Shown piece after piece: positions 9,015 to 17,300 of a stretch of 64,000 bases of DNA. Origin of the DNA: Nonomuraea soli (GTDB taxonomy: Bacteria > Actinomycetota > Actinomycetes > Streptosporangiales > Streptosporangiaceae). Each line of letters opens with the position of its first letter. Positions within the stretch are counted from its first letter, which is position 1. The stretch spans positions 418,915 to 482,914 of the forward strand of contig NZ_JACDUR010000007.1 of NCBI RefSeq assembly GCF_013761175.1, given 5' to 3'. A program made the translations under genes and the position numbers. The notes below the pieces were generated by a model. That model ran no database searches and was not told where the DNA came from. It was given only the letters and a program-made list of their open reading frames with translations.

Positions 9015-9048
9015 GCATCGGCGGGTACGGGAATCACAGGGGCCTCCA

Positions 9049-10773
9049 TCACTCCTGATCGCACGTGTCGCACCGCACGTCGCTCGGCTGGTTGCCGTTG
9101 ACGAGCCGGGTGAGCCAGTCGGTCAGCCGCACCCCGCCCACCTCCAGCTCGTAGAACCGGTCGAGCTCGAACAGCCCGTGCCGCTTCCCCGGCGCCGTGT
9201 AGCTGTGCAGCGTCGCCCCCGCCCGTTCCACCGCCGCCTCGTTGGCGTCGATGATCGACAGGAGGTCCGGCGGGTCGCCGGGCATCCACCGGGTCACTTC
9301 CACCGCGGCAGCCGGGTCGAAGGCGTAGTCGAAGCGGGACAGCACCACTCCGGGCGCGTGGCGGGCGGTCTGGGACCAGAACCGGGGCACCCCCCACTCC
9401 CGCACGCCGAGACCGTCGACCGCCCACGCGGGGGCGGCGGCGTAGGCGCCCCAGGCCGTGCCGAGGACCTCGGCGTTGAAGCCGGGGTTGTCGGGCCAGG
9501 CCCCGGACTGGGCGCCGAACACGGTGACCCGGGCGCGGGGGAGGCGGTCGGCGACGAGTCCGCCGTAGAGGGGCGCGGCGACCGAGCCCGCCGTTTTGCC
9601 GATGACGACGACCTGGGTGGCATCGGGGTAGCGCGAGGCCAGGTGGTCGAGGGCGGCGGCGCCGTTGACGCGGCCGCGGTGCTGGACGGTCAGCGTGGGC
9701 GAGTAGGTCTGGGCGGTGTCGCCGAGGTGCGCGTCGCCGGTGCAGGAGCTGACGAAGACGATCGAGTAGCCGGCGAACGGGTTGCCGGGGTGGGTGAGGT
9801 CGAAGAAGCCCGCGTTCTGGTCGTAGGGTCGTTCGCCGCTCTGGTCGTTCCAGTTGTAGTGGTCGTTCTTGCCGCCTGATCCGGTGAAGGCGCACATGCG
9901 GGCGTCCCAGCAGACGCCGCCGCCGTTGAGGAACAGGACGACCTTGGCCGGGTCCGCCTGCCGTTCCCAGAAGGAGAAGCGGGTGCCGTCGGCGCACTGG
10001 CAGTCGCCGCCGGGGACGATCTGGGTCCAGGCCGGGGTGGCCACGGGGGCAGGGGGGTCGGTGCGCAGGGTGAAGGCGGTGCCCGCGGTCAGCAGGACGA
10101 TGGCGACGGTGACGAGCCGCCGTGACCGGCCTTCGTAGCCGGACCAGAGGAACAGGATCAGTGCTGCGGCGAGGACGACGGCCCAGCGGTGGTGCGACTG
10201 GGTCCACGACGGGTCGCCGGGGGAGAGCGTCAGGGCCACGGGGTGGGGCAGGAGCCACGCGGCGCCGGCGAGGGTGAGCGTGGCCGGTGCGGCGACGACG
10301 CCGGCGTGCCCGTCGGTGTTGCGCCGTTGGGCGAGGGTGGCCAGGGCGAGGGCGATGGCCAGGAGGGCCGCCGCCTCCAGCGTCAACGCGCCGACTGGCA
10401 GGGCGGCGGCGGGCAGGGCGCCGGCGGCCAGTGGGGCATCGCCCGCGCTGGCGAGTGAGAGGGTGAGGGCCCAGCTCAAAACGGCGATCGGTACGGCCAG
10501 CGCGGTCCGCAGGAGGTTGCGGGCCAGCCGTGAGGTGGGCACCGTGGGGGTGCTGCGGGCGGCGGGGTCGTCGAGGACGAACGCCGCCCCGAGCGCGAGA
10601 CACGTCGCCGCGATGCGGGTCAGTGTCGTCACGTGGGTGGCGGTGAGCGTCGCGTCCAGGGCCGTGGGGACGAGCAGGATGGCCGGTCCGAGGGCCGCGC
10701 CGATCAGCAGGGGCCACCAGGTGATGGCGCGGGCGGTGGAGCGCAGGAGCGGGAGGGCGGTCGCGAGTCTCAT
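9049..10773 (-). CDS. Membrane protein fused to pectinacetylesterase-like domain
   Basis: 574-residue fusion. Residues 1 to about 220 form a membrane domain like an ABC-2-type permease (six or so helices). A further helix at about 222-240 leads to an exported domain (about 250-574) resembling the pectinacetylesterase/Notum family: LFLNGGGVCWD oxyanion-type motif, several Cys and a C-terminal KRHGLFELD histidine. The usual nucleophile motif G-x-S-A-G is G-K-T-A-G here, with Thr394 in the Ser position. The ATG at 10773 overlaps the permease stop (ATGA). Last gene of the ECF sigma/ABC operon. The frame is open throughout, so I see no sign of two genes. Confidence 0.7.
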   Translation of the reverse strand: MRLATALPLLRSTARAITWWPLLIGAALGPAILLVPTALDATLTATHVTTLTRIAATCLALGAAFVLDDPAARSTPTVPTSRLARNLLRTALAVPIAVLSWALTLSLASAGDAPLAAGALPAAALPVGALTLEAAALLAIALALATLAQRRNTDGHAGVVAAPATLTLAGAAWLLPHPVALTLSPGDPSWTQSHHRWAVVLAAALILFLWSGYEGRSRRLVTVAIVLLTAGTAFTLRTDPPAPVATPAWTQIVPGGDCQCADGTRFSFWERQADPAKVVLFLNGGGVCWDARMCAFTGSGGKNDHYNWNDQSGERPYDQNAGFFDLTHPGNPFAGYSIVFVSSCTGDAHLGDTAQTYSPTLTVQHRGRVNGAAALDHLASRYPDATQVVVIGKTAGSVAAPLYGGLVADRLPRARVTVFGAQSGAWPDNPGFNAEVLGTAWGAYAAAPAWAVDGLGVREWGVPRFWSQTARHAPGVVLSRFDYAFDPAAAVEVTRWMPGDPPDLLSIIDANEAAVERAGATLHSYTAPGKRHGLFELDRFYELEVGGVRLTDWLTRLVNGNQPSDVRCDTCDQE

Positions 10774-12356
10774 CCGCATGCCGTGTCCGTGGCCGGTGCG
10801 GGCACGCCGAGGAGCTGGGCGGTCTGGGCCGCGGTGGTGTCCGGGGCGGTGAGGGTGGGCCATGACTGCTGCACGCGGGCTGCGATGTCGGCGTGGGGGC
10901 GCGACAGGGCCTGCGTGGCGATGGCGAGCTCCGGGGCGGGTACGTGCACGGTGGGGAACAGGTGGGTTTCGTAGAAGGACACGCCGCCGCGTTCGCCGCG
11001 CGATTCCTCGGCCCGGTGGTGCAGGCCGGTGAGAGCCGACGGGGTGGCCTGACCGGTCAGCCAGGCGACGAGCACGCCCCTGCCGCCACAGACGACGGTG
11101 CCGTCACGGTCCGCTTGACTCGCCTCGACGGTGTCACCGACCCGGTTGCCGGTGACCAGGCGGTAGGCGACCTGCGCCGCGAGGTCGGCTGCGGCGGCGC
11201 CGTCGCCCCAGTGGGTGCCGACGCCGACCGCCCCCGGGGTGCCGGCGGCCGCGTCGTCGGCTCGCCAGGCGTCGAGCAGTTGCCCCGGCCGGCTGGCGCT
11301 GTCGAAGGCGGGGACGGCGATGCGCTGGCGAACGGTCAGCCGCGCGGTCCTTGCCGGCGCGGGCACCCGGGCGACGACGGCCCGCACGACCGTGTCCCAG
11401 GCGGGGATCCAGGCGCCGAATCCCTCGAAGGCGCAGTAGGTGACGTTCCCGAGTTCCCGGCACGTCTCGTGCTGCGACGGGTGCTTCATGACCGAGGCCC
11501 GTGCCGCCGCGACGTCCCTGCCCGGCGATGACAGCTGTGCCGTACCGCCTGCCACCGCGCAGGCCAGCGCGAGCGCGCCGGCCACGGTCACCCGGGCGCC
11601 GCGGGCGCCGGCGCGCAGGACGGCGGCGGTGGCGAGCAGGCCGGCCAGGCCCAGCAGGTAGGCCAGGTGCGGCCCGGCGGGGCGGGCCATGAGGGAGGCG
11701 GGTACCGGCATCTCCAGGGCCGCACCGCCCTGCGGCGCGAGCCAGAGGGCGGTGCCGCCGCCGTTGGTGATCGGTTCGAGGGCGACGAGGGCGGCGAGCA
11801 GGACGAGCAGGGCCAGGGGCGCGGCCACGGCCGACCGGGTGAGCCGGCCGAGCAGGACGCCGAGCGCGCCGAGCAGCAGGACGGCGGCCGGACCTGCCGC
11901 GAGCTCGTAGGGGTCGGGCCGGCCGGCGGCCGGAGCGAGGAGGGCCAGGAGCGCCATGCGGGCGGCGATGAGGACGGCGCCGATGGCGGTCAGGGGGAGC
12001 AGGGCGAGCAGGTGGGCGAGGGTGCGCGCATGGTCGGGCAGGATGAGGACCTGGCTCAGGCCGGTGGTGCCGTCGCGGTGGGTGCGCAGGACGGCGAGGT
12101 TGCCGGTGACGAGCGCGGCGCCGCCGAGCAGCACCATCATGCCCATCGCGCTGTCGCGGTCGAGCTCCTGCAGCACGGGGTAGCGGGTGGTCGCGATCGT
12201 GAACCAGGATGAGACCCAGCTGACGGCCAGCAGGAGGGTCGCGGCGACGGTGACCGGGTGGCGGAGCAGGCGTGCCGACTCCATGCGGGCCAGGGCCAGG
12301 ACGGCGCGCCGGGGGGCTGCCTCTGAGGAAGAGGGCCGCGTCAGCGTCGTGGTCAT
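10770..12356 (-). CDS. ABC transporter permease with extracytoplasmic domain
   Basis: 528 residues. The N-terminal half has about six membrane helices starting after a cytoplasmic MESARLLRHP stretch, as in ABC-2 permeases. The C-terminal half (about 270-528) looks soluble and exported, with Cys residues (CRELGNVTYCAFEG) that could pair. It overlaps the ATPase gene upstream (ATGA at 12353-12356) and the fusion gene downstream (ATGA), so all three are probably made together. The transported substrate is unknown. The large exported domain and the esterase-like partner suggest a cell-envelope molecule. Confidence 0.75.
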   Translation of the reverse strand: MTTTLTRPSSSEAAPRRAVLALARMESARLLRHPVTVAATLLLAVSWVSSWFTIATTRYPVLQELDRDSAMGMMVLLGGAALVTGNLAVLRTHRDGTTGLSQVLILPDHARTLAHLLALLPLTAIGAVLIAARMALLALLAPAAGRPDPYELAAGPAAVLLLGALGVLLGRLTRSAVAAPLALLVLLAALVALEPITNGGGTALWLAPQGGAALEMPVPASLMARPAGPHLAYLLGLAGLLATAAVLRAGARGARVTVAGALALACAVAGGTAQLSSPGRDVAAARASVMKHPSQHETCRELGNVTYCAFEGFGAWIPAWDTVVRAVVARVPAPARTARLTVRQRIAVPAFDSASRPGQLLDAWRADDAAAGTPGAVGVGTHWGDGAAAADLAAQVAYRLVTGNRVGDTVEASQADRDGTVVCGGRGVLVAWLTGQATPSALTGLHHRAEESRGERGGVSFYETHLFPTVHVPAPELAIATQALSRPHADIAARVQQSWPTLTAPDTTAAQTAQLLGVPAPATDTACG

Positions 12357-13207
12357 GACGCGCGTCCTGCGAGGGCCGCGGCGTCGATCACCGTCAGGTA
12401 CCCGTCCTCGATGCTCGGCTCGACCAGGCGCGCGCCGGGAGGCGGGTCGCCGATGTTGTGGAAGTCGCCGTTGCCGGTGCGCCATCCGGCGAGCGCTCCC
12501 TCGGCGCGGGCCTGGCTGGTCCACACCCGGCCGCGTGCCATGCCGGCCAGTTCGGAGGGCTCGCCGTCGAAGCGGATCCGGCCCTGGTTCAGGACGATGA
12601 CGCGCCGGCACAGGGTGGCCACGTCCTCGGTCTGGTGGGTGGACAGCAGCACCGTGCGTCCCTCGCCGATGTCGGCGATGAGCTCGCGGAAGCGCAGCCG
12701 CTGCTCGGGGTCGAGCCCGACGGTGGGTTCGTCGAGGATGACCAGCGCCGGATCGTCGAGCAGCGCCGCGGCCAGCCCGACGCGCTGGCGCATGCCGCCG
12801 GACAGGGCCTTGATCTTCTTGCCGCGCTGGTCGTCGAGGCCGACCGCGTGCAGCACCCGCCGCACCTCGTCGTGCCTGCCGTCCACGATCTCCTTGAGAA
12901 TCGCGATGTAGTCGACGAACTCGAAGGCGGTGAAGTGCTGGTGGAAGCCGGGATTCTGCGGCAGGTAGCCCAGGCGGCGCCGTACGGCCAGCCGTCCGGC
13001 GGCGTTGCGCGGGTCGGCGCCGAGGATGCGCAGCCGACCGGCGTCGGCGGGGATCGCGGTGGCCAGGATGCGCAGCAGCGTGGTCTTGCCCGCCCCGTTC
13101 GGCCCGAGCAGGCCGGTGACTCCGTCGTCCAGCGTGAACGACACCTCTTCCAGGGCTGTGGTTCGCCTGAACCGCAGCGACAGTCCCTCCGCCTGAACCG
13201 TTGTCAC
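12353..13207 (-). CDS. ABC transporter ATP-binding protein
   Basis: 284 residues with a complete ABC ATPase: Walker A GPNGAGKT (35-42), signature LSGGMRQR (135-142), Walker B VILDEP (156-161) and H-loop His191. Powers the permease encoded just downstream. The GTG start at 13207 overlaps the anti-sigma stop (GTGA) and has a strong AGGAGG site 5 nt upstream, inside the anti-sigma gene. The tail after about 215 is a substrate- or partner-specific extension. Confidence 0.92.
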   Translation of the reverse strand: MTTVQAEGLSLRFRRTTALEEVSFTLDDGVTGLLGPNGAGKTTLLRILATAIPADAGRLRILGADPRNAAGRLAVRRRLGYLPQNPGFHQHFTAFEFVDYIAILKEIVDGRHDEVRRVLHAVGLDDQRGKKIKALSGGMRQRVGLAAALLDDPALVILDEPTVGLDPEQRLRFRELIADIGEGRTVLLSTHQTEDVATLCRRVIVLNQGRIRFDGEPSELAGMARGRVWTSQARAEGALAGWRTGNGDFHNIGDPPPGARLVEPSIEDGYLTVIDAAALAGRAS

Positions 13208-14058
13208 ATCGTCCTCCTCGTGTTGGGGTCGGCGACGCGACCGGTGTCGAAGGCGGCGCGCACCTTCCATAGGGCAAGTGCGGCGACGGCGGCCGCGACC
13301 GCGAGCCCGGCCTGGCCGGGCGCGGTGAACAGGACCGACTCGCCGGTGGCGCGTTGGACGGTGACCGCCAGCAGGGCCAGCCAGCCCACTCCCACGGCGA
13401 CGGGGGCGGCGACCGGGCCGAGTCTCGGCAGGAGGGCCATGCTCAGGAACGTCAGCGTCAGCGACGGCGCGAGCCAGCCGAGCACCACCAGGCCGAAGGA
13501 GGGCGCGGTGACGCTGGCCAGCGCGGTCAGTGCCATGGTCGTCACCAGCACCGCCGCGCAGCGCAGCAACAGCAGGCGGAAGGTGTGCAAGGGGGCGACG
13601 ACGGCCAGCTCGTAGCTGGGGTCCACGCGGGGGCCGAACGAGATCGCCACACCGATCAGGGGGAGCAGCGGGGCGATGGCCAGCAGGGGGATCGGGACGG
13701 TCATCCACGTGCTCAGGTGCGCCGCACCCGTGGTGACCGCGAGTGTGAAGCCCACCGCGATGAGCCACGACTTGCGCAGTCCAGGTGTCGAGGCCAGCAG
13801 CCGCGCGGTGTGCTCCGCGACGCCCGCTCTCAGGAGGAGCGCCTCGACGGGGCCGGGCCGCGGGGCGTCCAGCTCGGCGTCCAGCCGGGCCCACCCCGCG
13901 TGGACCTCGGACGGGTCGGCCTGCTGGGCGAGCCGCTGCCGGCAGCGCGGGCAGGCGGCCACGTGCGCCTCGGTCGACCACGACCAGGGCGGCCGTGCCG
14001 TACCGCCGGCGTAGGCCCGCAGGTCGTCGTCGGAGACGTGCCAGTCGTCGGCGCTCAT
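13204..14058 (-). CDS. Zinc-finger anti-sigma factor with membrane domain
   Basis: 284 residues. The N-terminal cytoplasmic part carries the H-x3-C-x2-C zinc anti-sigma motif (H32, C36, C39). About six membrane helices follow (about 95-275). It lies 19 nt after the ECF sigma gene and overlaps the ABC ATPase gene, so it probably holds the sigma factor inactive until a membrane signal is sensed. The polytopic membrane half is larger than the single helix of most such proteins and may sense the transporter or its substrate. Confidence 0.85.
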   Translation of the reverse strand: MSADDWHVSDDDLRAYAGGTARPPWSWSTEAHVAACPRCRQRLAQQADPSEVHAGWARLDAELDAPRPGPVEALLLRAGVAEHTARLLASTPGLRKSWLIAVGFTLAVTTGAAHLSTWMTVPIPLLAIAPLLPLIGVAISFGPRVDPSYELAVVAPLHTFRLLLLRCAAVLVTTMALTALASVTAPSFGLVVLGWLAPSLTLTFLSMALLPRLGPVAAPVAVGVGWLALLAVTVQRATGESVLFTAPGQAGLAVAAAVAALALWKVRAAFDTGRVADPNTRRTM

Positions 14059-14077
14059 CGCCCACCTCCGGGAGTCG

Positions 14078-14623
14078 TCATGCCAGGTGCTCGCGCAACT
14101 GCCGGCGGGCGCGCATCGCCCGGGTCTTGACCGTGCCCACCGGGATGCCGAGCAGGGCCGCCGCCTCGTGCGTGCTCAGCCCGTCGAGCACCGTGGCCTG
14201 CATGACCGCGCGTAATTCGGGGGACAGGCGGGCCAGCGCTCCGGCCAGGTCGCCGTGCTCGACGCCCAGCAGGAGTTCCTCCTCCGCCGAGGGCGCACTG
14301 CTCCAGCGGCGTCCGGCCAGCAAGCCCAGGAGCCGGTCACGGGCACGCTGCCCGCGGATCGCGTCGACCAGCCGCCGGAAGCCGATCTGCCAGAGCCATC
14401 CGGCGACGTCGCCGCCCTCGCGGTAGCGGGCCGTGCCGCGCCAGATGGCCAGGAAGGTCTCCTGCACGGCGTCGTCCACCAGCGCGGCGTCGGGGCACCG
14501 GTATCGCAGGCGGACCGCCAGCCACGGCTGGTGGCGCCGGTACAGCGCCTCGAACGCGGCGCGGTCGCCGGCCGCCGTTGCGGCCAGCAACTCCGCGTCG
14601 CTCGGTTCAGGTAAGGCGCTCAC
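14078..14623 (-). CDS. ECF-type RNA polymerase sigma factor
   Basis: 181 residues with region 2 (DDAVQETFLAIWRG) and region 4 helix-turn-helix (LSTHEAAALLGIPVGTVKTR). First gene of a five-gene operon (sigma, anti-sigma, ABC ATPase, permease, esterase fusion), which it probably activates itself. The 51-bp gap upstream, toward the LamG gene end, must carry its promoter if the operon is independent of the LamG gene; I saw no clear -35/-10. Confidence 0.92.
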   Translation of the reverse strand: MSALPEPSDAELLAATAAGDRAAFEALYRRHQPWLAVRLRYRCPDAALVDDAVQETFLAIWRGTARYREGGDVAGWLWQIGFRRLVDAIRGQRARDRLLGLLAGRRWSSAPSAEEELLLGVEHGDLAGALARLSPELRAVMQATVLDGLSTHEAAALLGIPVGTVKTRAMRARRQLREHLA

Positions 14624-14674
14624 ACCCCATCATCGGAACGAGGTCGCGCATCGGTTCACACCGGGTCTCGCGGA

Positions 14675-16339
14675 TCACCCCACCGGCACCGTCATGTTGT
14701 GCCGGATCTGCGCCTGGCTGAGGGCGATGTTGTACACGCGCACCTCGTCCAGCAGCCCGCCTTGTTCCGTGTACATCTCCAGTGGGGCGGTGCTCACCTC
14801 GATGCGCGTCCACGGCGAGTAGTCATCGAAGCGATCGACCAGGTTCCCGTCGACGTACAGGCGGGCGACACCTCGGTCGAACGTGTGAGCCACATGGTGC
14901 CATTGGTCGGCTGGGACACGCGCATCCCGGTTGTCGAGCTGAACGCTCACGTTCCACTCAGGATGGATGTCGACCCTGGAAGACGCGCTCGCCCCGCTCG
15001 AGAGCTGGCTCCACCCGAGGCGGTAGCAGCACTTCTGCGTGTTGGTGCTGCTCTTGTTCACCCAGGTCCGAGCCCAGCCAGGAGGCAGCTTGGACCAGTA
15101 TTCAAGGGTCACCGCGGTGGTCAGGTCCAGGTCGGCGTGATCGGGAACCCGGATGTAGTTGCTGGAGTTCGCGGGTGAGGACAGGGCGTTGCCGTACTTG
15201 CCGGGCGCCGAGGTGATGGGGACGACCGCGGTGCCGTGGTGGGACTTGCCCGACGCGTCGGTGACGGTGGTCCCCGAGGTCTGGTTCATGCCGTAGGCGG
15301 CGACCAGCGCGGAGGTGATCGGGGTGACGGCGACCGTGATGGTGTTCGAAGGCGTGGCGTGACCGACGGCGTCGACGGCGACCACTTTGTAGTACGTCGT
15401 TCCCGGCGCGGGTTCCGTGTCGACATGGTTCAGCGCGTTGACGGTGGTGACCAGCGTGGCAGGTGACGGCGTGAATCCGGCGGTCGTCGAGCGGTGCACC
15501 TGGTAGAGCGCTCCGAGGACGTCCTGCGCCGCTGTCCAGGAAAGTGTGGCGCGTCCCTGTCCGCCGGTGCCGCTGAGGGTCGGCGACGTGGGCGGTGGGC
15601 CGGCGAAGACGGCGCCGCTGACGGCTCTGCGCATGTCGGCCTGGACCTGCTCGGCGGTCAACGCCTGGTTGTAGACGCGGACTTCGTCCAGGAGCCATGG
15701 TGGGCTGGTGAGCTGCTCGGGGTCGAACAGTGTTCCCAGGAGCAGGGGCGCGTCCGCTGCCGTGATCTGGTCGGCGATGGTGGCCTGTTCGCCGACCAGT
15801 TGACCGTTGAAGTAGAGGCGGAGAAGCCGGTCGCCGTAGGTGAGGGCTACGTGTGTCCAGACGTTCAGTGGGGCGTGAGGACCGCCGAGGTATTCGTCGA
15901 AGAGCCCGGCCCAGGTGCGGGGCATCATGTACGGGTCGTCCATCGACGTCACGCTGATGAAGTATGACGAGCTGGGCTCGTCCCTGACGAAGGCGTAGAG
16001 ATCGGCCGGCGTGGTGGGCCTGATCCAGGTTTCCAGAGTCATCCCAGTGGTCAGTCGCATGCTGGGCGAGTGAGGGACGACCACCTGGGCGAGCTGAGGG
16101 CTGTGGTTCCCTAATCGGAGAGCTTTGCCGAAGGGGCCGTCGACCCACTGCGCTCCCGCGGTGGTGCCGTGGTTGCCGTGTCCAGAGGAGTCGACGATGG
16201 TCGTGCCCGATCCCTCCTCGAAGCCGTAGGCCGCGACCAGGCCCGGTGGATTCCGCGTGGTGGCGTCGGCGGCGGTGAGTGGTCCCAAGGCGAGGGTCAT
16301 GGCGACGGGCAGGACGAGAGCACGAAGAGATCGAGTCAC
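14675..16339 (-). CDS. Secreted protein with two LamG/concanavalin-like domains and an Fn3 domain
   Basis: 554 residues with a signal peptide (cleavage after about 26, ...TAADA). First LamG-like beta-sandwich at about 33-235 (begins LVAAYGFEEGSGTT), Fn3 domain at about 245-335, second LamG at about 345-550 (begins LVAAYGMNQTSGTT). Both sandwiches end with the same LLDEVRVYN motif. Such proteins bind glycans or act as modules around a hydrolase; no catalytic domain is present. GTG start at 16339 with GGGAGA upstream. It may bind an extracellular polysaccharide. Confidence 0.85.
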   Translation of the reverse strand: MTRSLRALVLPVAMTLALGPLTAADATTRNPPGLVAAYGFEEGSGTTIVDSSGHGNHGTTAGAQWVDGPFGKALRLGNHSPQLAQVVVPHSPSMRLTTGMTLETWIRPTTPADLYAFVRDEPSSSYFISVTSMDDPYMMPRTWAGLFDEYLGGPHAPLNVWTHVALTYGDRLLRLYFNGQLVGEQATIADQITAADAPLLLGTLFDPEQLTSPPWLLDEVRVYNQALTAEQVQADMRRAVSGAVFAGPPPTSPTLSGTGGQGRATLSWTAAQDVLGALYQVHRSTTAGFTPSPATLVTTVNALNHVDTEPAPGTTYYKVVAVDAVGHATPSNTITVAVTPITSALVAAYGMNQTSGTTVTDASGKSHHGTAVVPITSAPGKYGNALSSPANSSNYIRVPDHADLDLTTAVTLEYWSKLPPGWARTWVNKSSTNTQKCCYRLGWSQLSSGASASSRVDIHPEWNVSVQLDNRDARVPADQWHHVAHTFDRGVARLYVDGNLVDRFDDYSPWTRIEVSTAPLEMYTEQGGLLDEVRVYNIALSQAQIRHNMTVPVG

Positions 16340-16415
16340 GGAGTCTCCCTGAGCGGATGCTGCCTGGTGATACGAGTGTCGCCGCTCAGCCTGTACGGAC
16401 GCTGGACGACAGCCT

Positions 16416-17300
16416 TCAGCCCACCCCGGCGGGCTCCCTCTTCTTCTTGGCCACCCCGGCCTTCCACACCAGCACGCCCACCGGTACGGCGGCCGCCAGG
16501 ATCCACAACGTCGCCGTGTTCCCGACGCCCAGGAGCTTCATCGCTGAGGCGAGCAGTACGTACACCAGCAGCGCCCGGATGATCCCCGAGGGCGCCCAGG
16601 CCGAGACGCGGGCGCCCAGGTACACGCCGGGGATCGACCCGATCAGCAGCGACACGGTCAGGTCGAGCTTGAAGTCGCCGAAGAACAGGTGGCCCAGCGC
16701 CGCCGAGGCCACCAGCGGCACCGCCTGGACGAGGTCGGTCCCCACGAGCTGGTTGGCCTTCAGCGCCGGGTACAGCGCCAGCAGAGCGACGATGATGAGC
16801 GACCCCGACCCCACCGAGGACACGCCGACGACCAATCCGCCCACCATGCCGACCAGTAGAGTCGGAATCGGGCGCACGGAGATCTCCTGAGCGTCCAGCG
16901 ATCCGCCCCTGTCGCCGATGAGGATCTTGGCGATCAGCCCGGCGACCGCCAGCAGCAGCGCGATGCCCAGCGCCACCTTGACGGCCTGCTGCACGCTCTC
17001 GCCCGTCCCGAAGGCGCGGATGAGGAAGACACCGCAGAACGCCGTGGGGACCGACCCGGCGCACAACCACGCGACGAGCCGCAGGTTGACCGTGCCGCGG
17101 CGCAGGTGCACCATCCCGCCGACCGGTTTCATCAACGCCGACGTCACCAGGTCGCTGGAGACCGCGGCCAGCGGAGGCACGTTGAAGAACAGCATCATCA
17201 TGGGCGTCATCAACGCGCCGCCGCCCATCCCGGTCAGGCCGACGATGATCGCGACCAGGAAGGAGCCGACGACGAGGGGGAAGTCGATCAACGAATCCAT
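16416..17300 (-). CDS. TauE/SafE family sulfite/sulfonate exporter-like permease
   Basis: 294 residues, about eight membrane helices. The N-terminal GLTGMGGGALMTP motif and its internal counterpart GVSSVGSGSLI are the repeated signatures of the TauE/SafE family. It overlaps the end of the APS kinase gene by 13 nt, so the two form an operon. The context points to movement of sulfite, sulfate or an organosulfur compound. Direction of transport is not clear from sequence. Confidence 0.88.
   Translation of the reverse strand: MDSLIDFPLVVGSFLVAIIVGLTGMGGGALMTPMMMLFFNVPPLAAVSSDLVTSALMKPVGGMVHLRRGTVNLRLVAWLCAGSVPTAFCGVFLIRAFGTGESVQQAVKVALGIALLLAVAGLIAKILIGDRGGSLDAQEISVRPIPTLLVGMVGGLVVGVSSVGSGSLIIVALLALYPALKANQLVGTDLVQAVPLVASAALGHLFFGDFKLDLTVSLLIGSIPGVYLGARVSAWAPSGIIRALLVYVLLASAMKLLGVGNTATLWILAAAVPVGVLVWKAGVAKKKREPAGVG

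Noticed and set aside
10080..10150. Boundary of the permease-esterase fusion as a missed stop or frameshift joining two genes
   Set aside because: The frame is open and codon phase stays the same across the join, with a natural membrane helix as linker; kept as one gene.
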